Notes: generated by a model not told the origin, from the letters alone. Positions 21,724-30,338 are shown, numbered from the stretch's first letter. The stretch is DNA of 31,095 bases from CAZXCK01 sp964639225 (GCA_964639225.1 CAZXCK010000039.1:1-31095); one strand, 5' to 3'. Numbers and translations are program-made.

Positions 21724-23148
21724 ATGCGCAAAACTCTGTTGTTCCTTGCCTTACTGCTCTTATTGCCACTCGCTGTTCACGCCCAGGAAACGCTGACCAT
21801 CGGTGAGCTGAAACCGGGGGTGGTAGGAGCGGGCAACCAGCCTCAGACGTTCCAGGTGAATATTCCGCTGGCAGGCATCTATGAGATCGCTGTTGCCGAG
21901 GCAGAACCTGGCGTCGCGCCGCAGTTCACGGTGACGACTCTGGATGGCATACCGGTTGCAACCGCAGCCAACCCTAACGCCGACGCCATCGTACAGCAGG
22001 ATGTTGAATTCACGGAGCCGGGCCTTTATCTGCTGACGGTAGATAGCAGCACAGGGGCCAGTGGACGGTTCATCGTGCAGCTTCTGCCGGGGCGGCAGTT
22101 GCCGCCGATCATGCCGCTTGGCATCGGGCAGCCCACTCAGGGGACAATCGCCACCGGGGGTGGCCAGCGGTTTGGCTTCTCTGCGGACCCGGTGAACACG
22201 CTGACCGTGTCGATCAGCGGCCAGGTCAACAGTGAACTGATGGACAGCGCCGGTAACAGCTATGGGCGTTTGTCGGAACTGCTGGCAGGTGGCAGCATGA
22301 TGGTGCCGCCGGGCACCACAGGCTATGTGCTGACGCTGACAAATGACACGCAAATGCTGCCTGTGGATTTCAGCCTGGTACTGACAGCGGGGGATTCGGT
22401 TGTTGAGACGGAGCCGGTTGCGCCCCCGCCCCCGGAAGCCACCAGCCGGCCTCAGCCGGTCCTGCCGACCAGTGGTCCCTGCGTGCTCGCCACGGAAGGG
22501 GTGGTGTTTGTCAATGTTCGCAGCACGCCAACCACAGAAGGCGATAACCGCATCGGCCAGATTTCGCCCTACGAAACTTACATGGTGGTTGGGCGAGTCG
22601 CTGATAACTCGTGGTATGAGATTATGGCTGATTCCGTACAGGGGTGGGTGGCGGCCAGCGTCACACGCACTGGCGGAGACTGCACCAATGTGCCAGTTAC
22701 GTTCACGCCGCCAACGCCCGCGCCAACGATGTCCCCCACGCCAATGATGACTCCCATGATGACGCCCACACCGCAGATTGCGGAAGATTTTGAGGTTAAC
22801 ACCACCATCCCCTTCCAACGGGGTTCGACAATGGGTTATATGGGCGACATCAGCTACCCGCTGGGCGACCGTCAGGATACGGTCAGTTGGCGGCAAACTG
22901 GCGTACCGTCGAATCCGCCGTCTGGCACGCAGTTCCGCTACTCGATCCGCTGCTTCGGCCCTGATGTCGAGTTTGCCGAGTTCGTCTTCTCCAACGGCTC
23001 GATACGTCCCTGCACCGAAGAAGTGGCTAACTTTGCGCAACTGGTGACGGCTACATCAGACCGTGACGAGTCGGTGACGTTTCGTATGACCGGCGGTGAC
23101 AATGCATTTGTCACCTGGCGCATTCAGTTTAGCTGGTTCATTCCGTAG
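21724..23148 (+). CDS. Secreted protein with SH3 domain and beta-rich domains
   Basis: The product is 474 residues. The first 20 are a signal peptide ending in AHAQ, with no lipobox. Residues about 22-230 contain two beta-rich segments resembling pre-peptidase C-terminal (PPC) domains (FTEPGLYLLTVDS...GRFIVQLLPG). A Pro-rich linker leads to a bacterial SH3 domain (about 252-315, FVNVRSTPTTEGDNRIGQI...GWVAASV). A Pro/Thr/Met linker (about 320-350) follows, then an unrecognised C-terminal domain (353-474) with two Cys. It is probably exported and attached to, or held near, the cell wall. Whether it binds sugar or protein is unknown. GGAG about eight bases upstream sets the start. It is 156 bases before the sugar operon and on the same strand. 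Confidence 0.82.
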   Translation: MRKTLLFLALLLLLPLAVHAQETLTIGELKPGVVGAGNQPQTFQVNIPLAGIYEIAVAEAEPGVAPQFTVTTLDGIPVATAANPNADAIVQQDVEFTEPGLYLLTVDSSTGASGRFIVQLLPGRQLPPIMPLGIGQPTQGTIATGGGQRFGFSADPVNTLTVSISGQVNSELMDSAGNSYGRLSELLAGGSMMVPPGTTGYVLTLTNDTQMLPVDFSLVLTAGDSVVETEPVAPPPPEATSRPQPVLPTSGPCVLATEGVVFVNVRSTPTTEGDNRIGQISPYETYMVVGRVADNSWYEIMADSVQGWVAASVTRTGGDCTNVPVTFTPPTPAPTMSPTPMMTPMMTPTPQIAEDFEVNTTIPFQRGSTMGYMGDISYPLGDRQDTVSWRQTGVPSNPPSGTQFRYSIRCFGPDVEFAEFVFSNGSIRPCTEEVANFAQLVTATSDRDESVTFRMTGGDNAFVTWRIQFSWFIP

Positions 23149-23186
23149 GCATGCGATTCATGCCATGCGGGATCGTCTGGTCGGGG

Positions 23187-23242
23187 TACCCTGAAAATGG
23201 TATGCACTTGCCTTGCCAACGCGGTCGCCTTCAGGGTATATT
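23187..23242 (+). promoter_or_regulatory. Promoter and long-spaced inverted repeat ahead of the sugar operon
   Basis: A -35 box TTGCCA (23213-23218) and a -10 box TATATT (23237-23242) are 18 bases apart. A perfect 9-base inverted repeat, TACCCTGAA (23187-23195) and TTCAGGGTA (23230-23238), brackets the -35 box and its right arm overlaps the start of the -10 box. A dimeric or looping repressor could bind it. The -35 to -10 identification is moderate; the repeat is exact. Confidence 0.5.
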
Positions 23243-23304
23243 TAGCATGTCCGATCTTGATTGGACTCACGACCGTACTGGGTATTTTTGTGAGAGGGAT
23301 ACGA

Positions 23305-24624
23305 ATGACTAAACGAGTTGTTTTTAGCGTTCTGCTCGTTGTTGTGCTGGCACTCAGCGCCAGCGTGGTGGCTCAGGAAACAACGATTGATGAGCCGATG
23401 ATTACGCCGGTCGTCTGTGACGAGCCGGGCGATCTCACCATGTGGGTATGGGATGAGCAGTGGGCCGAGGTGATTGGTAACTCCATCGAAGTCTGGACCG
23501 AGAAATACTGCGAAGGCGCGACGGTGGACCTCATCCAGCAGCCCTGGGGCAACTACTGGGACCTGCTGCGTACCAACGCCGCCGGTGGTGACCTGCCCGA
23601 CGTCTTCAACATGAGCCAGACTTTCGTCGGCTTCTACGCCGAGAATGACGTGCTGCTCAACCTGCAGCCTTACTGGGATGCCGCCGGTATCGACACCACC
23701 ATGTGGGGCACCGGCATGGTGAACCCCTACCGCTTCGGTGAGGATGGCGACCTGCACGCTGGCCCGGTTAACTGGGACACCGTCGCCGTGCTGTACAACA
23801 AGGAAATGCTGGAAGCTGCCGGCCTCGAAGAACCCACCAGCGACTGGACCTGGGACGACTTCGCCATGTATACCGAAGCCCTGACCGACGAGGAAGCGGG
23901 TGTGTTTGGCGCGGCGGTTTACATGCAGTTCCAGACCGGCTATGCCAACTGGATCGCCGCCACCGGTGAGTCCCCGGCTGTCGCACCAGAGCGCGCTGGC
24001 TGCACCCTCACCAGCGACGAGAGCCTGGAAGCCCTCAACTACCTGCACGGCCTGTACGATGCCGGTTACATGCCCAGCGTCTCGGTGATGGGCGGCTCGA
24101 ATGCGGATGACGCCTTCGCGCTGTTTGCCTCGGAGAACGTCGCCATGATTACCGCCGGTTCCTGGAAGATGCCCGATGCCATCGAACAGCTCACCTTCGA
24201 CTGGGACATCGTCCAGCTTCCGCGCCACCCGGAGACCGGTCGCAGCCGTTCCGTTCTGCATGCGGTGGGCTACGTGGCTGATGCCAACACCAGCCAGCCG
24301 GACCTGGCTGCCAACCTGATTACCTTCCTGGTCAGCGACGAAGCGCAGATGTTCTTCGCTGAGGCGGGCGGCGTGGCCCCGGCCAATCCGAACCCGGTGC
24401 TGCAGGCCACCTGGGCCGAAGCCTTCGCTGACAGCGGCAAGAACGTCCAGGCCTTCATCGACGCCACCGAGGACTCTCAGGGCGTGACCGGTTTTGGCGA
24501 AATCTGGAACGTCATCAACGCCGAGCTGGTCATCAACATCTTCGACCTGGACATCCCGGTTGAGGACGCCGCCGCGATGGCCTGCGAAGAGATCGACCGC
24601 ACCATCGCCGAACTGGCGGAATAA
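23305..24624 (+). CDS. Extracellular solute-binding protein of a sugar ABC importer
   Basis: A 439-residue family 1 solute-binding protein that delivers a sugar or oligosaccharide to the two permeases downstream. The first 23-24 residues are a signal peptide ending VVAQ; no lipobox cysteine is present, unlike many Gram-positive binding proteins. The body shows the usual two-lobe pattern: an early DLIQQPWGNYWDLLRTNAAG segment, LPDVFNMSQTF, VAVLYNKEMLEAAGL, WDDFAMYTEALT and late FASENVAMITAGSWKMPDA and FLVSDEAQMFFAEAGGVAP. These match oligosaccharide binders of the CUT1 class. The GAGAGGGAT ribosome site favours this ATG. An intercistronic terminator separates it from the permeases, so it is likely made in excess. 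No ATPase gene is in the window, so a shared MsmX/MalK-type ATPase is inferred. Confidence 0.92.
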   Translation: MTKRVVFSVLLVVVLALSASVVAQETTIDEPMITPVVCDEPGDLTMWVWDEQWAEVIGNSIEVWTEKYCEGATVDLIQQPWGNYWDLLRTNAAGGDLPDVFNMSQTFVGFYAENDVLLNLQPYWDAAGIDTTMWGTGMVNPYRFGEDGDLHAGPVNWDTVAVLYNKEMLEAAGLEEPTSDWTWDDFAMYTEALTDEEAGVFGAAVYMQFQTGYANWIAATGESPAVAPERAGCTLTSDESLEALNYLHGLYDAGYMPSVSVMGGSNADDAFALFASENVAMITAGSWKMPDAIEQLTFDWDIVQLPRHPETGRSRSVLHAVGYVADANTSQPDLAANLITFLVSDEAQMFFAEAGGVAPANPNPVLQATWAEAFADSGKNVQAFIDATEDSQGVTGFGEIWNVINAELVINIFDLDIPVEDAAAMACEEIDRTIAELAE

Positions 24625-24643
24625 CGGCAATTGCTGAACCTTG

Positions 24644-24683
24644 CAGGGAGTGACAGGAAGTCGCTGTCACTCCCTGTTTTTTT
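24644..24683 (+). terminator. Intercistronic terminator after the solute-binding gene
   Basis: CAGGGAGTGACAG and CTGTCACTCCCTG form a perfect 13-bp stem with a seven-base loop, followed by seven T residues. It lies within the sugar operon, 19 bases after the binding-protein stop. Partial read-through would give more binding protein than permease; it may also protect the mRNA 3' end. Confidence 0.92.
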
Positions 24684-24708
24684 CCTGTTAGCAGACTAAA
24701 ACCAACTG

Positions 24709-25647
24709 ATGATGACTGCTGTCTTAAATCTGCTTGGAACCACACCACGTGCGCGACGACGCGCGCTGTGGGGCATCGCCCTCATCCTGCCAAACACATT
24801 AGGGCTGTTCGTGTTCTTCGGCATTCCCGTGCTGATGTCGTTCAACACGTCGTTGCAGGAATGGAACGGCATCCGACCGGCGGTGTATATCGGCCTGGAC
24901 AACTTCGAGCGTCTGGCCAGTGACACGCGCTTCTGGAATGCGCTGACCAATACGCTGCAACTGCTGCTGATGATCGTGCCGCTGGAGATGCTGCTGGCGC
25001 TGGGTGTGGCGCTGCTGCTCAACCAGCAGCGGCTCAAGGGCCGGGCGGTCTTTAGAACCATCTACTTTCTGCCGGTCGTCACCTCGACGGTGGCGGCGTC
25101 GGTGGTGTGGGCCTGGATTTTCCAGCCACGCTTCGGCCTGCTCGATATATTCATCGCACCGCTGGGCTTTACCGACGTCCGCTGGATGACCAGCCCGGAC
25201 CTGGTGCTGATTCCCATCGCGGCGGTGGCCATCTGGCAGCGCCTGGGCTTCGATATGGTGCTGTTTCTGGCAGGCCTGCAGAGCATTCCCGGCGTGCTGT
25301 ATGAGGCGGCTATCATCGACGGCGCCAACCGCTGGCAGCGCTTCCGTTACGTGACCATGCCCATGCTGTCGCCCATCACTTTCCTGGTGGTGGTGCTGGC
25401 CATCATCCAGGGCTTCCAGATCTTCGACCAGGTGTTCATTATGACGGCGCGCACGGTGCCCGGTGGCGTCGGCGGCAGCGCCACCACGCTGACCTATCTG
25501 CTGTACGACTCTGGCTTTGTTCGCTCGCAGTTTGGCTATGCCTCGGCAGTGGCGGTGGTGTTGTTTGCGATTATCCTGAGTGTCACGGTCGGCCAGCTCC
25601 GGCTCCAGCGTTACTGGGTGTACTACGAGTCCGGGGAGGCGCAGTAG
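24709..25647 (+). CDS. Sugar ABC transporter permease (MalF-like)
   Basis: An inner-membrane permease of 312 residues and about six helices. The EAA loop that contacts the ATPase is E199-A-A-I-I-D-G205 followed by a VTMPMLSP end. The LGLFVFFGIPVLMSFNTSLQEW start and EMLLALGVALLL segment are typical of CUT1 permeases. It pairs with the next permease as a heterodimer. ATG 24709 or 24712 may be used; neither has a strong ribosome site. Confidence 0.93.
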   Translation: MMTAVLNLLGTTPRARRRALWGIALILPNTLGLFVFFGIPVLMSFNTSLQEWNGIRPAVYIGLDNFERLASDTRFWNALTNTLQLLLMIVPLEMLLALGVALLLNQQRLKGRAVFRTIYFLPVVTSTVAASVVWAWIFQPRFGLLDIFIAPLGFTDVRWMTSPDLVLIPIAAVAIWQRLGFDMVLFLAGLQSIPGVLYEAAIIDGANRWQRFRYVTMPMLSPITFLVVVLAIIQGFQIFDQVFIMTARTVPGGVGGSATTLTYLLYDSGFVRSQFGYASAVAVVLFAIILSVTVGQLRLQRYWVYYESGEAQ

Positions 25648-25650
25648 CTC

Positions 25651-26538
25651 ATGAACCAGACACAGACCATATCCACCACGCGCCAGTCAGAGACCAGCCC
25701 GAAATACATGGACATCGGCATACGCCGCAAGATTCTGGTTTATATCGTGCTGGCCTTCGGCGCGATTGTGATGCTGCTGCCGTTCATCTGGATGGCCTCG
25801 ACTTCGTGCAAGCCGCCCACCGAACTCAACCAGCTGCCGGTCCGCTTTATTCCGCTGGACCCGGCCTGCGCCACCAACCTGGACGCGCTCTACGATATCT
25901 CGCCGCTGTTCAACAGCTACCTGATGAACTCGTTCATTGTCACGATAGGGCGCACGCTGGGCCAGTTGATTATCTGCTCGCTGGCGGCCTATGGCTTTGC
26001 CCGTTTTCGCTTTCCGGGGCGCAACATCCTGTTCGCCATGTGTCTGGGCCTGCTGATGGTCCCCTATCAGGCGATTGTCATCCCGCAGTATGTGCTCGTG
26101 CGCGACATGGGGCTGCTCAACACCTTACCCGCTATCATCGTGCCTAATATGTTCAGCGCCTTCGCGCTGTTCCTGCTGCGACAGGCCTTCATGCAGATTC
26201 CCATCGAGCTGGAAGAAGCCGCCGAAATCGACGGGGCCAATCCGCTGCTGGTGCTGTGGCATGTGGTGCTGCCGCTGTCGATCCCGGCGCTGGCGGCTTT
26301 TGGCGTGATTACCATCCAGGCCGCCTGGAACGACTTCCTGTGGCCGCTGGTAGCCGCCAACACGCCCGATACCCGCGTGGTGACGATTGGCATCAGCCTG
26401 CTGCAGGGCGAACGCAGCACGCCATGGAATCTGATTATGATGGGTTCGCTGATCGCCACGCTGCCGATGGTGGTGCTGTTTATGCTGCTTCAGCGTTACT
26501 TTATCGAGGGCGTGGCGATGACCGGTGTCAATCGCTAA
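25651..26538 (+). CDS. Sugar ABC transporter permease (MalG-like)
   Basis: The second membrane subunit, 295 residues with about six helices. The EAA motif is E189-A-A-E-I-D-G195-A-N followed by VVLPLSIPAL, and the C-terminal MLLQRYFIEGVAMTGVNR end is characteristic of the MalG class. An external loop after helix one carries Cys53 and Cys73. The gene starts three bases after the MalF-like gene, with GGGGAGG near the end of that gene as its ribosome site. Confidence 0.94.
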   Translation: MNQTQTISTTRQSETSPKYMDIGIRRKILVYIVLAFGAIVMLLPFIWMASTSCKPPTELNQLPVRFIPLDPACATNLDALYDISPLFNSYLMNSFIVTIGRTLGQLIICSLAAYGFARFRFPGRNILFAMCLGLLMVPYQAIVIPQYVLVRDMGLLNTLPAIIVPNMFSAFALFLLRQAFMQIPIELEEAAEIDGANPLLVLWHVVLPLSIPALAAFGVITIQAAWNDFLWPLVAANTPDTRVVTIGISLLQGERSTPWNLIMMGSLIATLPMVVLFMLLQRYFIEGVAMTGVNR

Positions 26539-26547
26539 GGAATGGCT

Positions 26548-27480
26548 ATGACTTACGACATCATCGTGCTGGGTGATTACTTCTTCGATCAGATTTTCAG
26601 TGGCCTGCCGCGCTTTCCGCAGTTGGGCTGCGAGGTTTACGGCGATAATCTGACGACCACCGGCGGCGCTATGTTCATCACGGCGGTATCGCTGAGCCGT
26701 TTGCAGGCATGTGTCGGCTGGCCGGCCACCTTCGGCAATGACGCTTACAGCCGCTTCGTCTACGAACTGGCTCAGGCCGAGGGCGTCGATCTGGCGCTGG
26801 CTCGCCTGCTGGACCGGCCCTTCCAGCGGGTGACGACCGCCATCCCCTTCCAGGGCGATCGCGCCTTCGTCACCTACGCCGATGATGACCCGACCGACCA
26901 CCATGACTACTGGCTGACGGCGCTGCGTCAGGCCAGCTATCGCCATCTGCATTTTGGCGGCGCGATGCCGCTGGACGAGCTGCGTCCGCTGGTGGCGGCG
27001 GCCCGCGAGCAGGGCGCTACGGTGTCGATGGACTGCCAGGACATTCCCCTGCTGCAGAACCCCGCCGCCGTCCGCGAGGCGCTGCCGCTGGTGGACCTCT
27101 TCATACCCAACGCCCGCGAGACGCGCATCGTCGCCGAAACCGACGACCTGCGCGCTGCCATCGAACGTCTGATGGCCCTCTGCCCGCTGGTCGTCGTCAA
27201 GGACGGTTCCAACGGCGCGTGGATTGGTCATGACGGCACGCTGACGTGCGTGCCCGGCATCGATGCCGGGCCGGCCATCGACACCACCGGCGCGGGCGAC
27301 TGCTTCAACGCGGGCTTTCTATACGGTCATGTGGTCGAGCGTGCGCCGCTGGACGTTTGCGCTCGCTATGGCAACATCTGCGGCGGTCTGTCGGTGACGG
27401 GGATCGGCGGGGCAACGACCGCGCCCACCCGCGAGGAATTGCAGCACTGGCTGGCAAAACTGGAGACACAAACCTCATGA
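26548..27480 (+). CDS. PfkB-family carbohydrate kinase
   Basis: A ribokinase-like sugar or nucleoside kinase of 310 residues. The N-terminal strand and GDYFFDQIFSGLP substrate-side segment, the GGAMFITAVSLSRL glycine-rich turn, and the C-terminal signature DTTGAGD (245-251, catalytic Asp251) with the preceding KDGSNGAW nucleotide strand are all present. The specific sugar is not visible. The start at 26548 is preferred because AAGGA (26537-26541) is six bases upstream; an ATG at 26542 directly abuts it. It follows the permease gene by nine bases and overlaps the GH4 gene by four, so its substrate is probably the imported sugar or a product of it. Confidence 0.9.
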   Translation: MTYDIIVLGDYFFDQIFSGLPRFPQLGCEVYGDNLTTTGGAMFITAVSLSRLQACVGWPATFGNDAYSRFVYELAQAEGVDLALARLLDRPFQRVTTAIPFQGDRAFVTYADDDPTDHHDYWLTALRQASYRHLHFGGAMPLDELRPLVAAAREQGATVSMDCQDIPLLQNPAAVREALPLVDLFIPNARETRIVAETDDLRAAIERLMALCPLVVVKDGSNGAWIGHDGTLTCVPGIDAGPAIDTTGAGDCFNAGFLYGHVVERAPLDVCARYGNICGGLSVTGIGGATTAPTREELQHWLAKLETQTS

Positions 27481-28865
27481 AGCTGACCATCATCGGCGGT
27501 GGCAGTGTCCGCGCCCCGGAGTTAATCCCGGCGCTGGTGCGGCGCGCCGCCCGCCTGGACCTGCGCGAAGTGTGGTTGATGGACGACCACGCCGACAAGC
27601 TGGAGCTTATCGGCGAGTTGTGCCGGGCGCTGGCCCAGCAGCTCAACGCGCCGTTTGACGTGCATCTCACCACCGACGCCCGCGCCGCCATCGCTGGCGC
27701 GCAGCATGTGGTGACGTCCATCCGGCCCGGCCTGGAGCGTGGCCGCGCCATCGACGAGCGTATCGCGCTGAATCATGGCGTGCTCGGCCAGGAGACGACC
27801 GGCGCGGGTGGTCTGGCGATGGCCATGCGCAGCGCGCCCGCCATCCTGGATTATGCCCGGCTGGTGTCCGAAATCGGTGCGCCGGGAGCCTGGCTGTATA
27901 ACTTCACCAACCCCGCCGGGCTGGTGGCGCAGGTGCTCCACGACGCTGGCATGCAGCGTGTGGTCGGCATCTGCGACAGCGCCAACGCCGTCCAGCACGC
28001 CATCAGTCGCCATCTGAATGTCCCCCGCGAGCGCGTGATGCACCGCGTCTACGGGTTGAATCATCTGTCGTGGACGCGCAGCGCCCGCATCGACGCTGAG
28101 ACGGACGGCAGCGGCGGCGAGGAAGTGCTGCCCGGTCTGCTGGGCGACCAGAAATTCATCCGCAGCACCCACATGACCATCTTCGACACCGGCCTGATTC
28201 ACTGGCAGCGGGCTTTCCTCAACGAATATCTGCATTACTACTATCACCGCGACGAGGCGCTGCGGACACTGCTGGCCAAATCCGAGACGCGCGGCGAACA
28301 GGTCGAACGGCTGACGCGCTCCATGCTGGAACGCCTGCAGGCGCTCGATTCAGTTGAGGAACGGCTGGCGGTATATCATGAGATCATGGGCGAGCGCACC
28401 GCCACTTATATGGCGCACGCCCGCCGCGACGAGAGCGCGCCATCACCGGGCGAGACGCACATGGCCCACAGCGACGACGAAGGCTATGCCGGTGTTGCTC
28501 TGGGCTGCGTCGAAGCCATCGCTACCGGCGTGCCGCAGTTTACCGGCCTGAACGTGCCCAACGCGGGCACCATCCCCGGCCTGCGTGACGATGACATTGT
28601 CGAAGTGGGCTGCTGGGTGGACGCCGATGGCATCCGTCCGCTGCCGCTGGGTGACGCGACGGATATTTCGCCGGACCAGCTTCTGCTGATGCAGACAGTC
28701 AAGCAGTACGAGCGACTGGCCTCACAGGCGATTTTGCAGCGCTCGCGTGAGCTGGCCGTGCAGGCGCTGACCGTGCATCCGCTGGTAGGGTCGTATCCGC
28801 TGGCCTGCTCGCTGGTGGACGCCTTCCTGGAAGCGCACCGCGATCTGGTAGGCGAGTGGCACTGA
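27477..28865 (+). CDS. Glycoside hydrolase family 4 enzyme
   Basis: A 462-residue NAD- and divalent-metal-dependent glycosidase. Family features are visible: N-terminal GGGSVRAPELI nucleotide-binding loop, TSIRPGLERGRAIDERIALNHGVLGQETTGAGG (83-112), NFTNP (142-146), the metal-ligand Cys166 in GICDS, and GLNHLSW (193-199, His196). GH4 enzymes oxidise C3 and cleave by elimination. The family includes 6-phospho-alpha- and beta-glucosidases, alpha-galactosidases and alpha-glucuronidases; which one this is cannot be read confidently. No phosphotransferase transporter is near; the upstream kinase might phosphorylate the sugar before cleavage, or the enzyme may take an unphosphorylated sugar. It is the last gene of the sugar operon. 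Confidence 0.9.
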   Translation: MKLTIIGGGSVRAPELIPALVRRAARLDLREVWLMDDHADKLELIGELCRALAQQLNAPFDVHLTTDARAAIAGAQHVVTSIRPGLERGRAIDERIALNHGVLGQETTGAGGLAMAMRSAPAILDYARLVSEIGAPGAWLYNFTNPAGLVAQVLHDAGMQRVVGICDSANAVQHAISRHLNVPRERVMHRVYGLNHLSWTRSARIDAETDGSGGEEVLPGLLGDQKFIRSTHMTIFDTGLIHWQRAFLNEYLHYYYHRDEALRTLLAKSETRGEQVERLTRSMLERLQALDSVEERLAVYHEIMGERTATYMAHARRDESAPSPGETHMAHSDDEGYAGVALGCVEAIATGVPQFTGLNVPNAGTIPGLRDDDIVEVGCWVDADGIRPLPLGDATDISPDQLLLMQTVKQYERLASQAILQRSRELAVQALTVHPLVGSYPLACSLVDAFLEAHRDLVGEWH

Positions 28866-28874
28866 CGCGGCGGC

Positions 28875-29621
28875 TTAGTTGGCTGGCGTCTCTACCATGT
28901 CGATAGGGCTGCCGCTGACCGTGTTCCACAGCACGATGGATGGCTCGTCGCAGTCGGGTGTTTTGCAGCCGGTAGCGGCCAGCACGTCGCTGGTTTCCAG
29001 CGCCAGCGCCTCGACCGTCACCAGCGGTACATCGAGCGTGTGACGCAGCGCGCCGTCGGTCACACCCCACACCAGGATGATGCCATCGGCGCAGCCCGTT
29101 TCGGTCTGGTCGCGGCAGCCATAAGCCGCGACCACATCATCCGCCGGGCCAACGGCCAGCAGACTCAACGGCGTTTCATCGACCGGCGACAGGTCGAAAC
29201 CCTCGCCGGTGTCTAAATCCCACACCCGCACCTGCTCGCCACGCGCGATCGCCAGCAGATTGTCGCTGAAGGCCGCCGGGGCTTCCAGGTCGTCGGGGCT
29301 GCTGTCGGCCAGGGGACGCTGTGGCTCGCCGGTGCCGTCGAACAGCCACAGCAGATCGCTGCTGCCCACCACCACCGACCAGCGCCCGTCCGGGCTGAAG
29401 AGCGCGTCGCCGCTTTCCGCTTCCTGTTCGTTGGCGTCTTCCGTTGCTTCAGGCTCGCTGGCCGCTTCGGTCACTTCGGCGGCAGCAGTCGCTTCGACGG
29501 TCGGCGTGGGGTCGATGTCCTCTTCGCCGTCATCCGGTGCCAGTACCGGAATCGCCAGCAGCGCGACGATTATCAGCGCCGCGACGATTGCTATCACATT
29601 CAACCACCGGCGATAGTCCAT
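28875..29621 (-). CDS. Membrane-anchored partial beta-propeller protein
   Basis: The product is 248 residues. A short basic start and a hydrophobic helix (about 7-29) anchor it. An Ala/Glu/Thr-rich linker (about 33-72) precedes a WD/PD40-like region (about 73-240) with SPDGRWSVVVGSSD, VRVWDLDTGE, IILVWGVTDG and IVLWNTVSG strands. Only about three to four blades are visible, fewer than the seven of a full propeller, so it may be truncated or pair with a partner. AAGGGTGG just upstream is the ribosome site. It starts 13 bases after rpiB and is probably cotranscribed with it; a functional link is not evident. Confidence 0.78.
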   Translation of the reverse strand: MDYRRWLNVIAIVAALIIVALLAIPVLAPDDGEEDIDPTPTVEATAAAEVTEAASEPEATEDANEQEAESGDALFSPDGRWSVVVGSSDLLWLFDGTGEPQRPLADSSPDDLEAPAAFSDNLLAIARGEQVRVWDLDTGEGFDLSPVDETPLSLLAVGPADDVVAAYGCRDQTETGCADGIILVWGVTDGALRHTLDVPLVTVEALALETSDVLAATGCKTPDCDEPSIVLWNTVSGSPIDMVETPAN

Positions 29622-29634
29622 CCACCCTTACCGA

Positions 29635-30093
29635 TCACTGTCCGCTTTCGCGGCGTTCGATGACCTGCACTTTGCCAAAACGGCGATTGTGACGTTCTTC
29701 GCCGCTGAAGCGCGCCTGGATGAAGGCGTCCGCCAGTTCTTCGGCCAGGCTGGGGCCGATGATGCGCGCACCCACGCACAGAACGTTCATGTTGTCGTGC
29801 TCCACACCCTGATGCGCGCTGTAGGTATCGTGGCAGATGGCCGCGTAGATGCCTGGGAATTTGGTCGCGGCGATGCAGGCGCCCACGCCGCTGCCGCAGG
29901 CCAGGATGCCGCGCTCGGCGCGCCCGTCCAGCACGGCCTGGGCGACGGCCTCAGCGGCGTCGGGGTAGTCGCTGGGAACATCGGGCGTGTCTACACCCAG
30001 GTCCAGCACGTCATGCCCCTGCCCGCGTAAATAATCCAGCAGATGCTGTTTCAATGGATAGCCCGCATGGTCCGCTGCCAGCGCAATTTTCAT
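29635..30093 (-). CDS. rpiB: Ribose-5-phosphate isomerase B
   Basis: RpiB/LacAB-family isomerase of 152 residues interconverting ribose 5-phosphate and ribulose 5-phosphate in the pentose phosphate pathway; some relatives act on allose 6-phosphate or galactose 6-phosphate. The start AADHAGYPLK (D8, H9), the catalytic Cys66 in ILACGSGVG, His99 region (CHDTYSAHQGVEHDN) and NVLCVGARIIG are all conserved. The Cys form is the type found in many bacteria. The GAGGA ribosome site is nine bases before the ATG. It heads a two-gene minus-strand unit. Confidence 0.93.
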   Translation of the reverse strand: MKIALAADHAGYPLKQHLLDYLRGQGHDVLDLGVDTPDVPSDYPDAAEAVAQAVLDGRAERGILACGSGVGACIAATKFPGIYAAICHDTYSAHQGVEHDNMNVLCVGARIIGPSLAEELADAFIQARFSGEERHNRRFGKVQVIERRESGQ

Positions 30094-30281
30094 AGTCTGT
30101 TATCCTCGTGGATTCCGTTCTGTATCAACCGCCTGTCTGGTCTCTATTATGCCACAATCGCCTGTAGAATTCTTCCACCGCTGCCCACCGAAGTCCGTCC
30201 GTTAGGTGAACATGGCACGGGCCAGCCCCGTCTCGAAACCTGGTGCGGCTTTCCTGAAATCGGCTTAGACTGTAGACTATG

Positions 30282-30305
30282 AACAGGTTGCTTATGCGAC
30301 CTGTT
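30282..30305. repeat. Hairpin upstream of the acetyltransferase gene
   Basis: AACAGGTTGC (30282-30291) and GCGACCTGTT (30296-30305) form a 10-bp stem with one G-U pair and a TTAT loop. It lies 33 bases before the acetyltransferase start. No T run or clear promoter is beside it, so it could be an operator or a leader hairpin. The rest of the 30094-30338 gap shows only a CATAAT-type -10 for rpiB. Confidence 0.4.
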
Positions 30306-30338
30306 ATGTTTTGATCCCATCCGATAGGAAGATGTTCC

